DNA of 12,359 nt from JBLHUT01 sp047629975 (GCA_047629975.1 JBLHUT010000080.1:1-12359), one strand, 5' to 3'. Numbered from the stretch's first letter, positions 1 through 5,870 are shown. A program made the numbers and translations. Notes: a model not told the origin generated them from the sequence alone.

Positions 1-64
1 AAGGGTCACAAGATTTACCCCTATCTGCTGCGTGGCCTTCGCGTGGATCGCCCCAATCAGGTCT

Positions 65-102
65 CCCTCTCACACATATTGTGTATGTGCTGCCGGGCAA
101 CG
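65..102 (+). repeat. 38-bp palindromic insertion, copy 1, inside the transposase remnant
   Basis: The insertion interrupts the transposase codons between NQV and WCADIT. It begins CCCTCTCA (65-72). Next comes an inverted repeat ACACA-TAT-TGTGT (72-84), then CTGCCGGGCA with arms TGCC/GGCA around one G (91-99). The 38-bp length shifts the reading frame. Its start, order of parts and length match the second insertion at 299-337. Identity as a dispersed element is inferred; the insertion itself follows from the interrupted protein. Confidence 0.6.
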
Positions 103-298
103 GGTGTGCTGACATCACATATCTACCGATGCAGCGCGGCTCATCTCGAACACGTTGGAGGCTGGCTTTTGCGTTGATGCGCTGAATGAAGCGATCCACA
201 AGTTCGGCCCGCCTGAAATTATGAATACGGACCAAGGTTCCGACTTCACGTCTTTCGCCTCCACTGACAGATTGCGCCGATCAAACGTGCGCATCTCC

Positions 299-337
299 CC
301 CTCTCATGCATGTAAACATGCACTGCAGGGGCAGTGG
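299..337 (+). repeat. 39-bp palindromic insertion, copy 2, inside the transposase remnant
   Basis: The insertion lies between the codons for RIS and MDGKGRFLDN, which are normally adjacent in this transposase family. It begins with the same CCCTCTCA (299-306). A 7-bp inverted repeat follows, TGCATGT-AA-ACATGCA (307-322), then a second hairpin CTGC-AGGG-GCAG (323-334) and TGG. It keeps the reading frame, adding 13 residues (PSHACKHALQGQW). The inverted-repeat core differs in sequence from copy 1, while the outer blocks are alike. Confidence 0.6.
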
Positions 338-586
338 ATGGACGGCAAAGGTCGCTTCCTCGATAACATCTTCGTCGAACGGCTCTGGCGGCGCCTGAAA
401 TACGAGTGCGTCTCTCTGCATGCTTGGGAAACCGGATCAGAGGTCAGAGCTGGCGTCAGAAACTGGATCGCGTTCTACAACCACAAGCGCCCGCATTCTT
501 CGCTTGGTGACAAACCACCTGCCGTGGTCCATTGGCAAAGAATTGAAACATCCAACCCCGATCAGCGGGCGCAAAAAGTAGCGTAA

Positions 587-669
587 TTTGCGCCAGATAG
601 TGCCCAATTCATGGGGAGTGGCTCGGAGTTCTGCGATACTGGCACGACCGTCACACGGTGTTGTGCGGT
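587..669. other. Short intergenic region between IS remnant and regulator gene
   Basis: The region holds the likely decayed IS right end (613-624) and a small inverted repeat ACCGT-CAC-ACGGT (647-659). The repeat lies 10 bp beyond the stop codon of the minus-strand regulator gene. It could be a weak terminator for that gene, but no T-run follows it. No gene is seen here. Confidence 0.35.
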
Positions 670-1491
670 TCAATCAGCGTCAAGCACTTTTGCCGCCGCG
701 CGCAAGGCTCCGATCATCCGTGCATTCTTGATGGCGATGACGCTTTGATCGGCGAACATCTGGGCCAGCGTCAACGTATCGACACTAAAGGGACGCACCC
801 GTTGCCGATAGATTGTAAAGGCCCCCATCAGGGTGTCGTTTGCCACCATCGGGATCGCCACAAAGGACCGCGCCCCCCCCAGAACAGTTGTTGCATGCCG
901 CAGCGGATCACCCATGCGATAGATATCCTCGGCACGGACATCAAGAATGTTGATCGCTTCCCGCTCCGCCTCCATCCGGCCAAGACCGGTTTTCGGGCTT
1001 ACCGGAAATGCCCCCTGCGCATCGAGCCAGGTCTGGAAGCTGGCGGGAATACCCCTTGCAAAGCTGGCGCGAAAGCCTTTGCTCTTGCGATATTCGAACA
1101 ATACCCCGAACTCGGCGTCACATAGCTCAAGTGCATAGCCCAGGATCAAGGGCATGACTGCATCGATATCTCCGTCAGACCGGCTGATAATCTTTAGCAC
1201 CGCACTCAGGGCTTTTTCACGGCTGATGGCTTCTTCGAGGTTCAAGGCAAGCTCGGAGATCACGGCGGCTTGATCCGCCTGCCCGTTGGCTCCGCCACTC
1301 TGCCCGTCCAACCGGGCGCGCAATTGCAGCTTGGAGGAGACCTCCAGCTTGCGGTAGATCGCCGAAAGATGGGTGCGCACTGTGGACGGCGCAATGCAAA
1401 GTGTATCGGCTATGCTGTGATACGTCGCACCACCTGCATATAACCCGGCAATTTCAACTTCACGCTGGCTGAGCGTATGTTGGTAAGACAC
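670..1491 (-). CDS. LuxR-type HTH plus GAF domain transcriptional regulator
   Basis: This is probably a ligand-responsive DNA-binding regulator. A LuxR/GerE helix-turn-helix starts about 8 residues in (LSQREVEIAGLYAGG, then SIADTLCIAPSTVRTHLSAI, RKLEVSSK). A helical linker follows, then a GAF domain over the C-terminal two thirds (LCDAEFGVLFEY, GGARSFVAIPM, LMGAFTIYRQ, FADQSVIAIKNARM). I chose GTG at 1489-1491 because AAGGGG lies 5 nt upstream and the HTH begins right after it. A longer reading from GTG at 1582-1584 adds 31 poorly convincing residues with no good ribosome binding site. The order HTH then GAF is the reverse of the common one and matches, from memory, the N-terminal part of longer alphaproteobacterial cyclase or kinase proteins, so the gene may be a shortened version. 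It is divergent from the SnoaL-like and MFS genes, which it likely controls. Confidence 0.8.
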   Translation of the reverse strand: MSYQHTLSQREVEIAGLYAGGATYHSIADTLCIAPSTVRTHLSAIYRKLEVSSKLQLRARLDGQSGGANGQADQAAVISELALNLEEAISREKALSAVLKIISRSDGDIDAVMPLILGYALELCDAEFGVLFEYRKSKGFRASFARGIPASFQTWLDAQGAFPVSPKTGLGRMEAEREAINILDVRAEDIYRMGDPLRHATTVLGGARSFVAIPMVANDTLMGAFTIYRQRVRPFSVDTLTLAQMFADQSVIAIKNARMIGALRAAAKVLDAD

Positions 1492-1666
1492 CCCTGCCCC
1501 TTCGTGTTGAAACCCGGATGTTGCAATAGTGGCCTGTTGCGGGTGCGCACGCAATCCTGCAATTGCAGTAGGAAAATACTGCACGCATTTTTCATCTGTA
1601 CGATACCCGAAGCAGGAGCATCCAACCTAGACTGGTGTTTGAACAGTAGCCGAACGAAAGGCGCAG
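1492..1666. promoter_or_regulatory. Divergent control region with clustered palindromes
   Basis: The region lies between the regulator and the SnoaL-like gene. It holds an inverted repeat with arms TTGCG (1537-1541) and CGCAA (1550-1554) around a TGCGCA core, followed 2 bp later by a perfect 12-bp palindrome CTGCAATTGCAG (1557-1568). Further TTGC/GCAA words lie nearby (TTGCAATA at 1521-1528). These are candidate operators for the HTH-GAF regulator. If the longer regulator start at 1584 is real, they would fall inside coding sequence. I could not pick a convincing -35/-10 pair. Confidence 0.35.
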
Positions 1667-2080
1667 ATGTCACGCCAACAGATTGCAGAAGCATTTTTCA
1701 AGGCTTGCAACACGGGCCAGGGCTGGAAAGGCTGTGAGCTCTATTGCCACACGGCGGCAACCTTTAGCTGTCAGGCTGGCGTCTTGGCGAACGCCGTGAC
1801 CCTTGCCGCATATGCAGAATGGCTAAAGGGGCTTTTGGCGCTGGTTCCTGACGGCCACTATGTTCTCAAAGGTTTCGCAATGGACGAAGCACGTGGAACA
1901 GTTCTTGCGGCGGCCGCCTTTCACGGAACCCAGACCGGAATTGGCGGCCCGGTCTGGCCTACCGGAAAGACCGTTGTGTCCGACTTTGCCTATATCATCG
2001 AGTTCGAGGACGAGAAGATCTGTCACATTACAAAAATCTGGAATGATGCGCACGCCTTGCGCGGGCTTGGGTGGGTCTGA
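1667..2080 (+). CDS. SnoaL/NTF2-like small protein
   Basis: A 137-residue protein of the SnoaL-like/NTF2 fold type, a family of small alpha+beta barrels that includes polyketide cyclases, isomerases and many proteins of unknown substrate. Supporting features are the N-terminal helix (QQIAEAFFKACNTGQGWKGC), the AYAEWLKGLLALVPDGHYVLKGFAMDE segment and the strands ending in DFAYIIEFEDEKICHITKIWNDAHALRGLGW, a typical C-terminal pattern for this fold. The ATG at 1667 is preceded by GAAAGG 6-7 nt upstream. The stop overlaps the start of the MFS gene by one base (TGATG), so the two are probably translated together. The substrate is not recognisable. The context (GAF regulator and exporter) suggests handling of a small organic compound, which is inference. 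Confidence 0.75.
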   Translation: MSRQQIAEAFFKACNTGQGWKGCELYCHTAATFSCQAGVLANAVTLAAYAEWLKGLLALVPDGHYVLKGFAMDEARGTVLAAAAFHGTQTGIGGPVWPTGKTVVSDFAYIIEFEDEKICHITKIWNDAHALRGLGWV

Positions 2081-3240
2081 TGCGCTGGCGCATACTCGTT
2101 TTGCTTTGTTGCGCGCGCATCGGGCTTGGTTTCCAGTTTCAAACCGTGGCCTCCGTTGACGGCGATCTGGTTGCGACATTCGGCTTCAGCTATACCGAAA
2201 TCGGGCTTCTTATCGGTCTTTTCATGTTCCCGGGGCTTGTTCTGGCACTCCCTGTCGGATTTGCGGGGCGGTATCTGTCGGATCGGTTCCTGTCCGTTGT
2301 TGGTCTCGGGGCACTTGCGATCGGCGGGGTGCTGTCCGGCCTTGCGCCCGAGGGCTGGATGATCGGGCTCGGACGCGTCTTGTCGGGTGCCGGTTTTCTT
2401 GTCTCGTCACTATACTTTACCAAGATGGTCGCCGATTGGTTCGAGGGTCGCGAGATTGCCACAGCCATGAGCATTCTGGTGATGAGTTGGCCGTTCGGTA
2501 TTGCCATGGGCCAGATCGGGCATGTCTGGCTTGCCCATGAATATAGCTGGCGCGCGCCGTTCCTTGTGGCTGCGGCCTATTGTGCTGTTGCTGCGCTGTG
2601 CGTTGGTGTTTTCTATCGCCCTGCGCGTGACCTTCCTGTTGCCGTGCCGGGGATTGCTGCAAACCTGTCGGGTCGCGAATGGATATTGATTTCATGCGCC
2701 GGAATGGCTTGGGGGGCCTTTAATGCGGCCTACGTCATTTACCTTACGTTTGCACCTGAGACGCTTGAGCAACTGGGGCAACCGGCCCTTCGTGCCGCGA
2801 CGATCATTAGCATCGGAAGCTGGCTGATGATCGTGTCCGGTGCTTTATGCGGGCAGATCGCCGATCGTTTCGGACGGCGCGACACCATTTTGGTGGTCTG
2901 CATGAGTGCGGCCATCGTTTCGCTCATGCTGCTGCGCGTGCCCGACACCGGGGAGATGGCAAGCCTGCTCTTCGGGATTTTGGGAATGGCTCCCGCCGGA
3001 GTTATCATCGCATTGGCAGGACAGGCCGTCCCCCCGGAGCGTCGCGCCCTCGGGATGGGAGTGTTTTTTACCATCTATCATGCATTCAATGCGATCATTC
3101 CGCCGATCTCGGGCGCGATCTTCGACCGGACCTCCAATCCGCATGATCCACTTGTCTTCGGGATGATCCTCTTTGCCTTTGTTGTTCCTTTTGCACTGAT
3201 CTTCCGGCGCGTGAAATCACGCCCCCTGTCCAGCCCTTGA
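2080..3240 (+). CDS. MFS transporter, 12 transmembrane segments
   Basis: A 386-residue inner-membrane transporter of the major facilitator superfamily, moving a small solute by proton coupling or facilitated exchange. It shows two six-helix halves, the inter-helix 2-3 motif A in the first half (GRYLSDRF, residues 63-70) and its repeat in the second half (GQIADRFGRR, 258-267), and a motif-B-like GLGRVLSGAG at 96-105. The ATG at 2080 overlaps the SnoaL-like stop codon; GTG at 2071 is possible but would add only three residues. The style resembles the CynX/NimT-like group (anion or drug efflux), but the substrate cannot be read from the sequence. Co-translation with the SnoaL-like gene implies a shared substrate or product. 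Confidence 0.88.
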   Translation: MRWRILVLLCCARIGLGFQFQTVASVDGDLVATFGFSYTEIGLLIGLFMFPGLVLALPVGFAGRYLSDRFLSVVGLGALAIGGVLSGLAPEGWMIGLGRVLSGAGFLVSSLYFTKMVADWFEGREIATAMSILVMSWPFGIAMGQIGHVWLAHEYSWRAPFLVAAAYCAVAALCVGVFYRPARDLPVAVPGIAANLSGREWILISCAGMAWGAFNAAYVIYLTFAPETLEQLGQPALRAATIISIGSWLMIVSGALCGQIADRFGRRDTILVVCMSAAIVSLMLLRVPDTGEMASLLFGILGMAPAGVIIALAGQAVPPERRALGMGVFFTIYHAFNAIIPPISGAIFDRTSNPHDPLVFGMILFAFVVPFALIFRRVKSRPLSSP

Positions 3241-3338
3241 TCAGCCCGCAACGCTGGATGAGGTCACAAGCACCAAACGCACCTTCCAAGAGCACCAAGA
3301 TTTGCACCACCCTCAGGCGTCGGCATCAGCCCGGTTCG
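3241..3338. promoter_or_regulatory. Upstream region with iterated GCACC words
   Basis: The region follows the MFS stop codon and precedes the predicted threonine aldolase promoter. The word GCACC occurs at 3270, 3279, 3292 and 3304, and AGCACCAA is repeated exactly at 3269-3276 and 3291-3298, 22 bp apart, about two helical turns. This arrangement could be a regulator binding array. No terminator for the MFS gene was found here. Confidence 0.25.
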
Positions 3339-3367
3339 TTGACAATTGAACGGTGACGACGCAAAAT
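3339..3367 (+). promoter_or_regulatory. Predicted sigma70-type promoter of the threonine aldolase gene
   Basis: A perfect -35 box TTGACA (3339-3344) is followed after 17 bp by CAAAAT (3362-3367), which matches four of six bases of the -10 consensus. Transcription would start near 3374, giving a leader of about 45 nt before the ATG at 3418. Confidence 0.5.
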
Positions 3368-3390
3368 TGGAAAATCGTTCAAATTTTCCA
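3368..3390 (+). promoter_or_regulatory. Inverted repeat at the predicted transcription start (operator candidate)
   Basis: Arms TGGAAAAT (3368-3375) and ATTTTCCA (3383-3390) are perfect 8-bp complements separated by 7 bp. The repeat begins right after the predicted -10 box and covers the expected start point. That is a typical place for a repressor site; it could also form a hairpin in the leader RNA. Confidence 0.4.
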
Positions 3391-3417
3391 CAGCACAAAC
3401 AAGGGCCTGTACCTCTT

Positions 3418-4437
3418 ATGCATGAATTTTACTCCGACACGCAGACGCGCCCCTCCCGCGCGATGCGCGAGGCAGCCCTGACCGCGCCCTTGGGCGACGA
3501 GCGCCACAATGCAGATCCCCCCACGACCGAACTTTGCGCCCGCGTCGCTGATATGCTGGGCATGGAAGCGGCGGTGTTTCTGCCATCGGGAACCATGTGC
3601 AACGAGATTGCAATTGCCGTTCACACCCGCCCCGGAGACGAGGTGATCTGTACCCGCGAAAGCCACATCATCTTTGCCGAAAGCGGCGGGCCTGCGGCCC
3701 TTTCGGGGGTGATGATGTGCCCGATCGACGGTAAAAACGGCATGCTGACGCCCGCCGAACTGGCTGCCCACATTCGCCCCGCCTCGGCCCACGCGCCGCG
3801 CAGCCGCCTGCTTTTGGCCGAACAGACCGCAAATCTTGCTGGTGGTGCGGTTTGGCCGGTCGAACAATTGAAAACGGTTGCGCGTGACGCCAAGGCCGCA
3901 GGGCTTGCGACACATCTTGACGGGGCGCGCATTTTGAACGCGCAAGTTGCAACCGGAATTCCGGCGGCCGACTATGCCCGTGATTTTGACTCTGCGTGGA
4001 TTGCCTTTACCAAGGGGCTCGGGTGTCCAGTGGGCGCCGTGCTTGCCGGATCAAAGGACTTTATCAATGACGCGTGGTTGATAAAACGCAGGTGGGGCGG
4101 CGCAATGCGCCAAACGGGCGTGTTGACCGCCATGTGCCTTTACGCACTGGATCACAACGTCGAACGGCTTGCCGAAGATCATGCGCTGGCACAGTTTATC
4201 GGCGCCGGTCTGACCGGATTGCCAGCGGTCGAAAGCATCCTGCCCATCGACACAAATATTGTCATGTTGACCTTGGCGGCCTCGGCACCTGATGCGCGCG
4301 AAACAGCACGCCAACTGCGTCAAAAGCAGATCACCGTCACGGTGACCGGTCAACGTCGCCTTCGGATCGTGACGCATATGGATGTCGACCGAACCGGTGC
4401 GCAGGCTCTGATTGATGCGATGGCCACGCTTGAGTAG
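3418..4437 (+). CDS. ltaE: Low-specificity L-threonine aldolase (PLP enzyme)
   Basis: A cytoplasmic PLP-dependent aldolase that splits L-threonine or L-allo-threonine into glycine and acetaldehyde, and often other beta-hydroxy amino acids. The 339 residues match the usual family length (beta-eliminating lyase family). Visible family signatures are FYSDTQTRPSRAMREA at the start, PSGTMCNEIA (56-65) at the cofactor phosphate region, HLDGARILNA (166-175), and the PLP lysine in FTKGLG (K199). The C-terminal domain ends RRLRIVTHMDVD. ATG 3418 was chosen because the conserved N-terminus begins there. A TTG at 3346 would add 24 unconserved residues and fall within the predicted promoter. It has its own promoter and is probably expressed alone. 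Confidence 0.88.
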   Translation: MHEFYSDTQTRPSRAMREAALTAPLGDERHNADPPTTELCARVADMLGMEAAVFLPSGTMCNEIAIAVHTRPGDEVICTRESHIIFAESGGPAALSGVMMCPIDGKNGMLTPAELAAHIRPASAHAPRSRLLLAEQTANLAGGAVWPVEQLKTVARDAKAAGLATHLDGARILNAQVATGIPAADYARDFDSAWIAFTKGLGCPVGAVLAGSKDFINDAWLIKRRWGGAMRQTGVLTAMCLYALDHNVERLAEDHALAQFIGAGLTGLPAVESILPIDTNIVMLTLAASAPDARETARQLRQKQITVTVTGQRRLRIVTHMDVDRTGAQALIDAMATLE

Positions 4438-4462
4438 CAGCGGCTTTAGCAAGAATATTCCT

Positions 4463-4500
4463 TAAAAACACACACCGGGTCCCGCAGAGGAACCCGGTGT
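4463..4500 (-). terminator. Rho-independent terminator of the TRAP binding-protein gene
   Basis: Arms ACACCGGGT (4472-4480) and ACCCGGTGT (4492-4500) form a 9-bp GC-rich stem with an 11-nt loop. On the minus strand the stem runs into GTGTTTTTAAGG (T-run complementary to 4464-4468). It lies about 20 bp past the minus-strand stop at 4520. On the plus strand no T-run follows, so it would serve ltaE only weakly. Confidence 0.8.
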
Positions 4501-4505
4501 AGCGC

Positions 4506-4523
4506 CTGACGCGTCCGCGTCAG
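4506..4523 (-). repeat. Inverted repeat spanning the stop codon of the TRAP gene
   Basis: CTGACGCG (4506-4513) and CGCGTCAG (4516-4523) are perfect complements around two bases, and the gene's TGA lies inside one arm. Together with the terminator hairpin just downstream this gives two tandem hairpins at the mRNA 3' end. It may stabilise the transcript. Confidence 0.4.
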
Positions 4524-5557
4524 CTTCCACCGTTGATCGTGCGCGCCACGGCCATTTGCGCATCTTCGACAAGTTGCGCCCCATCGAGACCCTTTTCAAT
4601 GGCCTGTGCGATCCAGTCTTGGGTGACCTCGACCCCGATCGCCTCAAGGCGCGCAGTCTCGGCGACAGACATCTCGACGATCGGATTGCCACTCGCGGCA
4701 ATGATCTCGCGGCCGTCAGCATCGCCCAGATCATGCCCTTTGCCCGCAAACGCACTTGTTTCAAGCCCCGAATTCGCGTCGATGACCGCCTTTAGATCAT
4801 CGGGCAGGCTGTCATACTTTGCCTTGTTCATCGCCCAGATAAAATAGAGGTTATAAAGCGATTTATCACCGGCAAACTCGGTGTGGCTATCGGTCAATTC
4901 ATCCAGCTTGAGCGAGGGCGCTATCTCCCACGGGACGATGCCACCATCAACGACGCCCTTGGACAGCGCCTCGGGAAACGCCGGAACCGGCATGCCAATC
5001 GGGGTGGCACCCAGCTTTTTCAACAAATCGGTTGCCGGGCGCGACGGACCGCGCAGTTTCAGACCGGCAAAATCCTCCAGCGTTTCAACCGGAGCACCCT
5101 TTGTGTGCAAAACACCCCGCCCGTGCAAATGCGCAGCAATCAGATGCACATCGGCAAAGTCATCCAACAGGTGCTGTTGTGTAAAAATCCATGCCGCGCG
5201 CCCGCTGTCTTCTGCGATCTTGGTGGTCATGAAAGGCAACTCAAGCGCCTCGACTTCGGGAAAACGCCCCGGTTGATAGCTCGGGATCACCCAGCCACCA
5301 TCAACCACACCGTCGCGGATCAGGTCATACTGGCTGGGCGCCTTGCCACCCAATTGCATGAACGGATAAATCTCGATCTTGATCCGGCCATTGCTGTCCG
5401 CCTCGATCTTTCTGGCCCACGGCTCCATGAAATACGTCGGATTCGCCGATTTCGGCGAAACGAAATGCTGAAAGCGGAGCGTCACCTCCTGCGCAAAGAC
5501 TCCAGATGCCGAAAGCGCCACAACAGCTGTGGCAAAAAGTGTTTTGACCCGGATCAT
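4520..5557 (-). CDS. TRAP transporter substrate-binding protein, DctP family
   Basis: The periplasmic binding subunit of a tripartite ATP-independent periplasmic (TRAP) transporter, which captures organic acids and hands them to a DctQ/DctM membrane complex. It has 345 residues, usual for the family. A Sec signal peptide (MIRVKTLFATAVVALSASGVFA, residues 1-22) precedes the mature start QEVTLRFQHF. Family signs are the TYFMEPWARKIEADSNGRIKIEIYPFMQLGG-type first lobe and the segment GLKLRGPSRPATDLLKKLGA (165-184), where Arg169 is at the position normally binding the ligand carboxylate, followed by SKGVVDGG. ATG at 5555-5557 has AGAAGGA about 8 nt upstream. No dctQ or dctM gene lies in the window. 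The ligand is not predictable. Confidence 0.9.
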   Translation of the reverse strand: MIRVKTLFATAVVALSASGVFAQEVTLRFQHFVSPKSANPTYFMEPWARKIEADSNGRIKIEIYPFMQLGGKAPSQYDLIRDGVVDGGWVIPSYQPGRFPEVEALELPFMTTKIAEDSGRAAWIFTQQHLLDDFADVHLIAAHLHGRGVLHTKGAPVETLEDFAGLKLRGPSRPATDLLKKLGATPIGMPVPAFPEALSKGVVDGGIVPWEIAPSLKLDELTDSHTEFAGDKSLYNLYFIWAMNKAKYDSLPDDLKAVIDANSGLETSAFAGKGHDLGDADGREIIAASGNPIVEMSVAETARLEAIGVEVTQDWIAQAIEKGLDGAQLVEDAQMAVARTINGGS

Positions 5558-5603
5558 GACACGGTCCTTCTGTGTTACGAGGGGCCACCCAGCAGCCCGA
5601 ATA

Positions 5604-5621
5604 ACAGATACCTATGTCTGT
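5604..5621 (-). promoter_or_regulatory. Operator candidate upstream of the TRAP gene
   Basis: ACAGATACCTATGTCTGT pairs with itself at six of nine positions, with one further G-T pair. It lies about 47-64 bp upstream of the dctP ATG, a sensible place for a regulator of solute uptake. No cognate regulator gene is adjacent. Confidence 0.3.
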
Positions 5622-5798
5622 CGCGGCACAGATGCAAACATGCCGAAACCGGCAGGCCCGTTTTTTATGGGTTTTACGGCAGGTTTTGACAGCCAACCGA
5701 CCAACAAAGCACACCGCAGGAACAATCCCCTGCTCTGCGCCCGAAAACCGGAACGATGGTCCGTTGATCAAAGGCCCCACGATCACGCCTTTGTGCGC

Positions 5799-5815
5799 AA
5801 AACGAAATACGTTTT
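5799..5815 (+). promoter_or_regulatory. Inverted repeat upstream of the peroxiredoxin gene
   Basis: AAAACG and CGTTTT are perfect 6-bp arms around AAATA, 55-72 bp upstream of the ATG at 5871. The position and symmetry fit an operator or activator site for the peroxiredoxin-like gene. There is no direct evidence for the binding protein. Confidence 0.3.
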
Positions 5816-5870
5816 CGGCAGGCGCCGTCCTGTGACAGGGATTGCCCAGAAACAAAGGAATATTGAAAAT

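Larger units (their letters stand above)
1..586 (+). pseudogene. IS3-family transposase OrfB, broken fragment
   Basis: This is the rve/DDE integrase core of an IS3-family transposase, which cuts and joins DNA at the IS ends. Three frames are needed to read it. Frame 1 (bases 1-63) gives HKIYPYLLRGLRVDRPNQV. A shifted frame from 105 gives CADITYLPMQRG, with the first catalytic Asp. The third frame, from about 143 to the stop at 584-586, gives SNTLEAGF, then NTDQGSDFTS with the second Asp, FVERLWRRLKYEC with the catalytic Glu, and the typical tail YNHKRPHSSLGDKPPAVV. Against the familiar family sequence, 38 bp are inserted at 65-102, about 55 bp (the segment FLYLVAIMDW to AWR) are missing at 140-143, and 39 bp (13 codons, in frame) are inserted at 299-337 between RIS and MDGKG, which disturbs the D-to-E spacing. 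An inactive relic. Confidence 0.9.
1..627 (+). mobile_element. Decayed IS3-family insertion sequence (3' part)
   Basis: The stretch holds the C-terminal half of an IS3-type OrfB transposase and about 40 bp of downstream flank. The left part lies outside the window. The right boundary is uncertain: the block GGGGAGTGGCTC at 613-624 resembles the kind of terminal inverted repeat seen at IS3-family ends, but the matching left end is not visible and no target duplication can be tested. The element is clearly non-functional (see the pseudogene entry). It sits directly beside the HTH-GAF/SnoaL/MFS cassette, consistent with this being an accessory end of the window. Confidence 0.7.
5558..5870. promoter_or_regulatory. 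313-bp divergent intergenic region between TRAP gene and peroxiredoxin gene
   Basis: The region must carry both promoters. It contains an imperfect inverted repeat upstream of the TRAP gene (5604-5621), a short hairpin TGCCG-AAAC-CGGCA with a T6 run about 10 nt after it (near 5640-5665), an inverted repeat AAAACG-AAATA-CGTTTT (5799-5815) and CCTG-TGA-CAGG (about 5829-5839). I found no clear -35/-10 pair. An open frame runs through it into the peroxiredoxin gene, but its translation looks unlike protein sequence and lacks family similarity before 5871. Confidence 0.4.

Noticed and set aside
658..1138. Plus-strand open frames opposite the regulator
   Set aside because: They are shadows of the HTH-GAF gene, whose domains are clear on the minus strand.
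3346..3417. Upstream TTG start for the threonine aldolase giving 24 more residues
   Set aside because: It lies between the predicted -35 and -10 boxes, and the added residues are not part of the conserved family start.
5625..5660. Possible third copy of the 39-bp element: ATGCAAACATGC followed by CCGGCAGG resembles copy 2's core
   Set aside because: Only about 12 bases resemble copy 2, the CCCTCTCA start is missing, and short palindromic words like this arise by chance.
5529..5870. N-terminal extension of the peroxiredoxin-like protein
   Set aside because: The added residues overlap the TRAP gene start, look non-protein-like, and precede the point where family similarity begins (5871).
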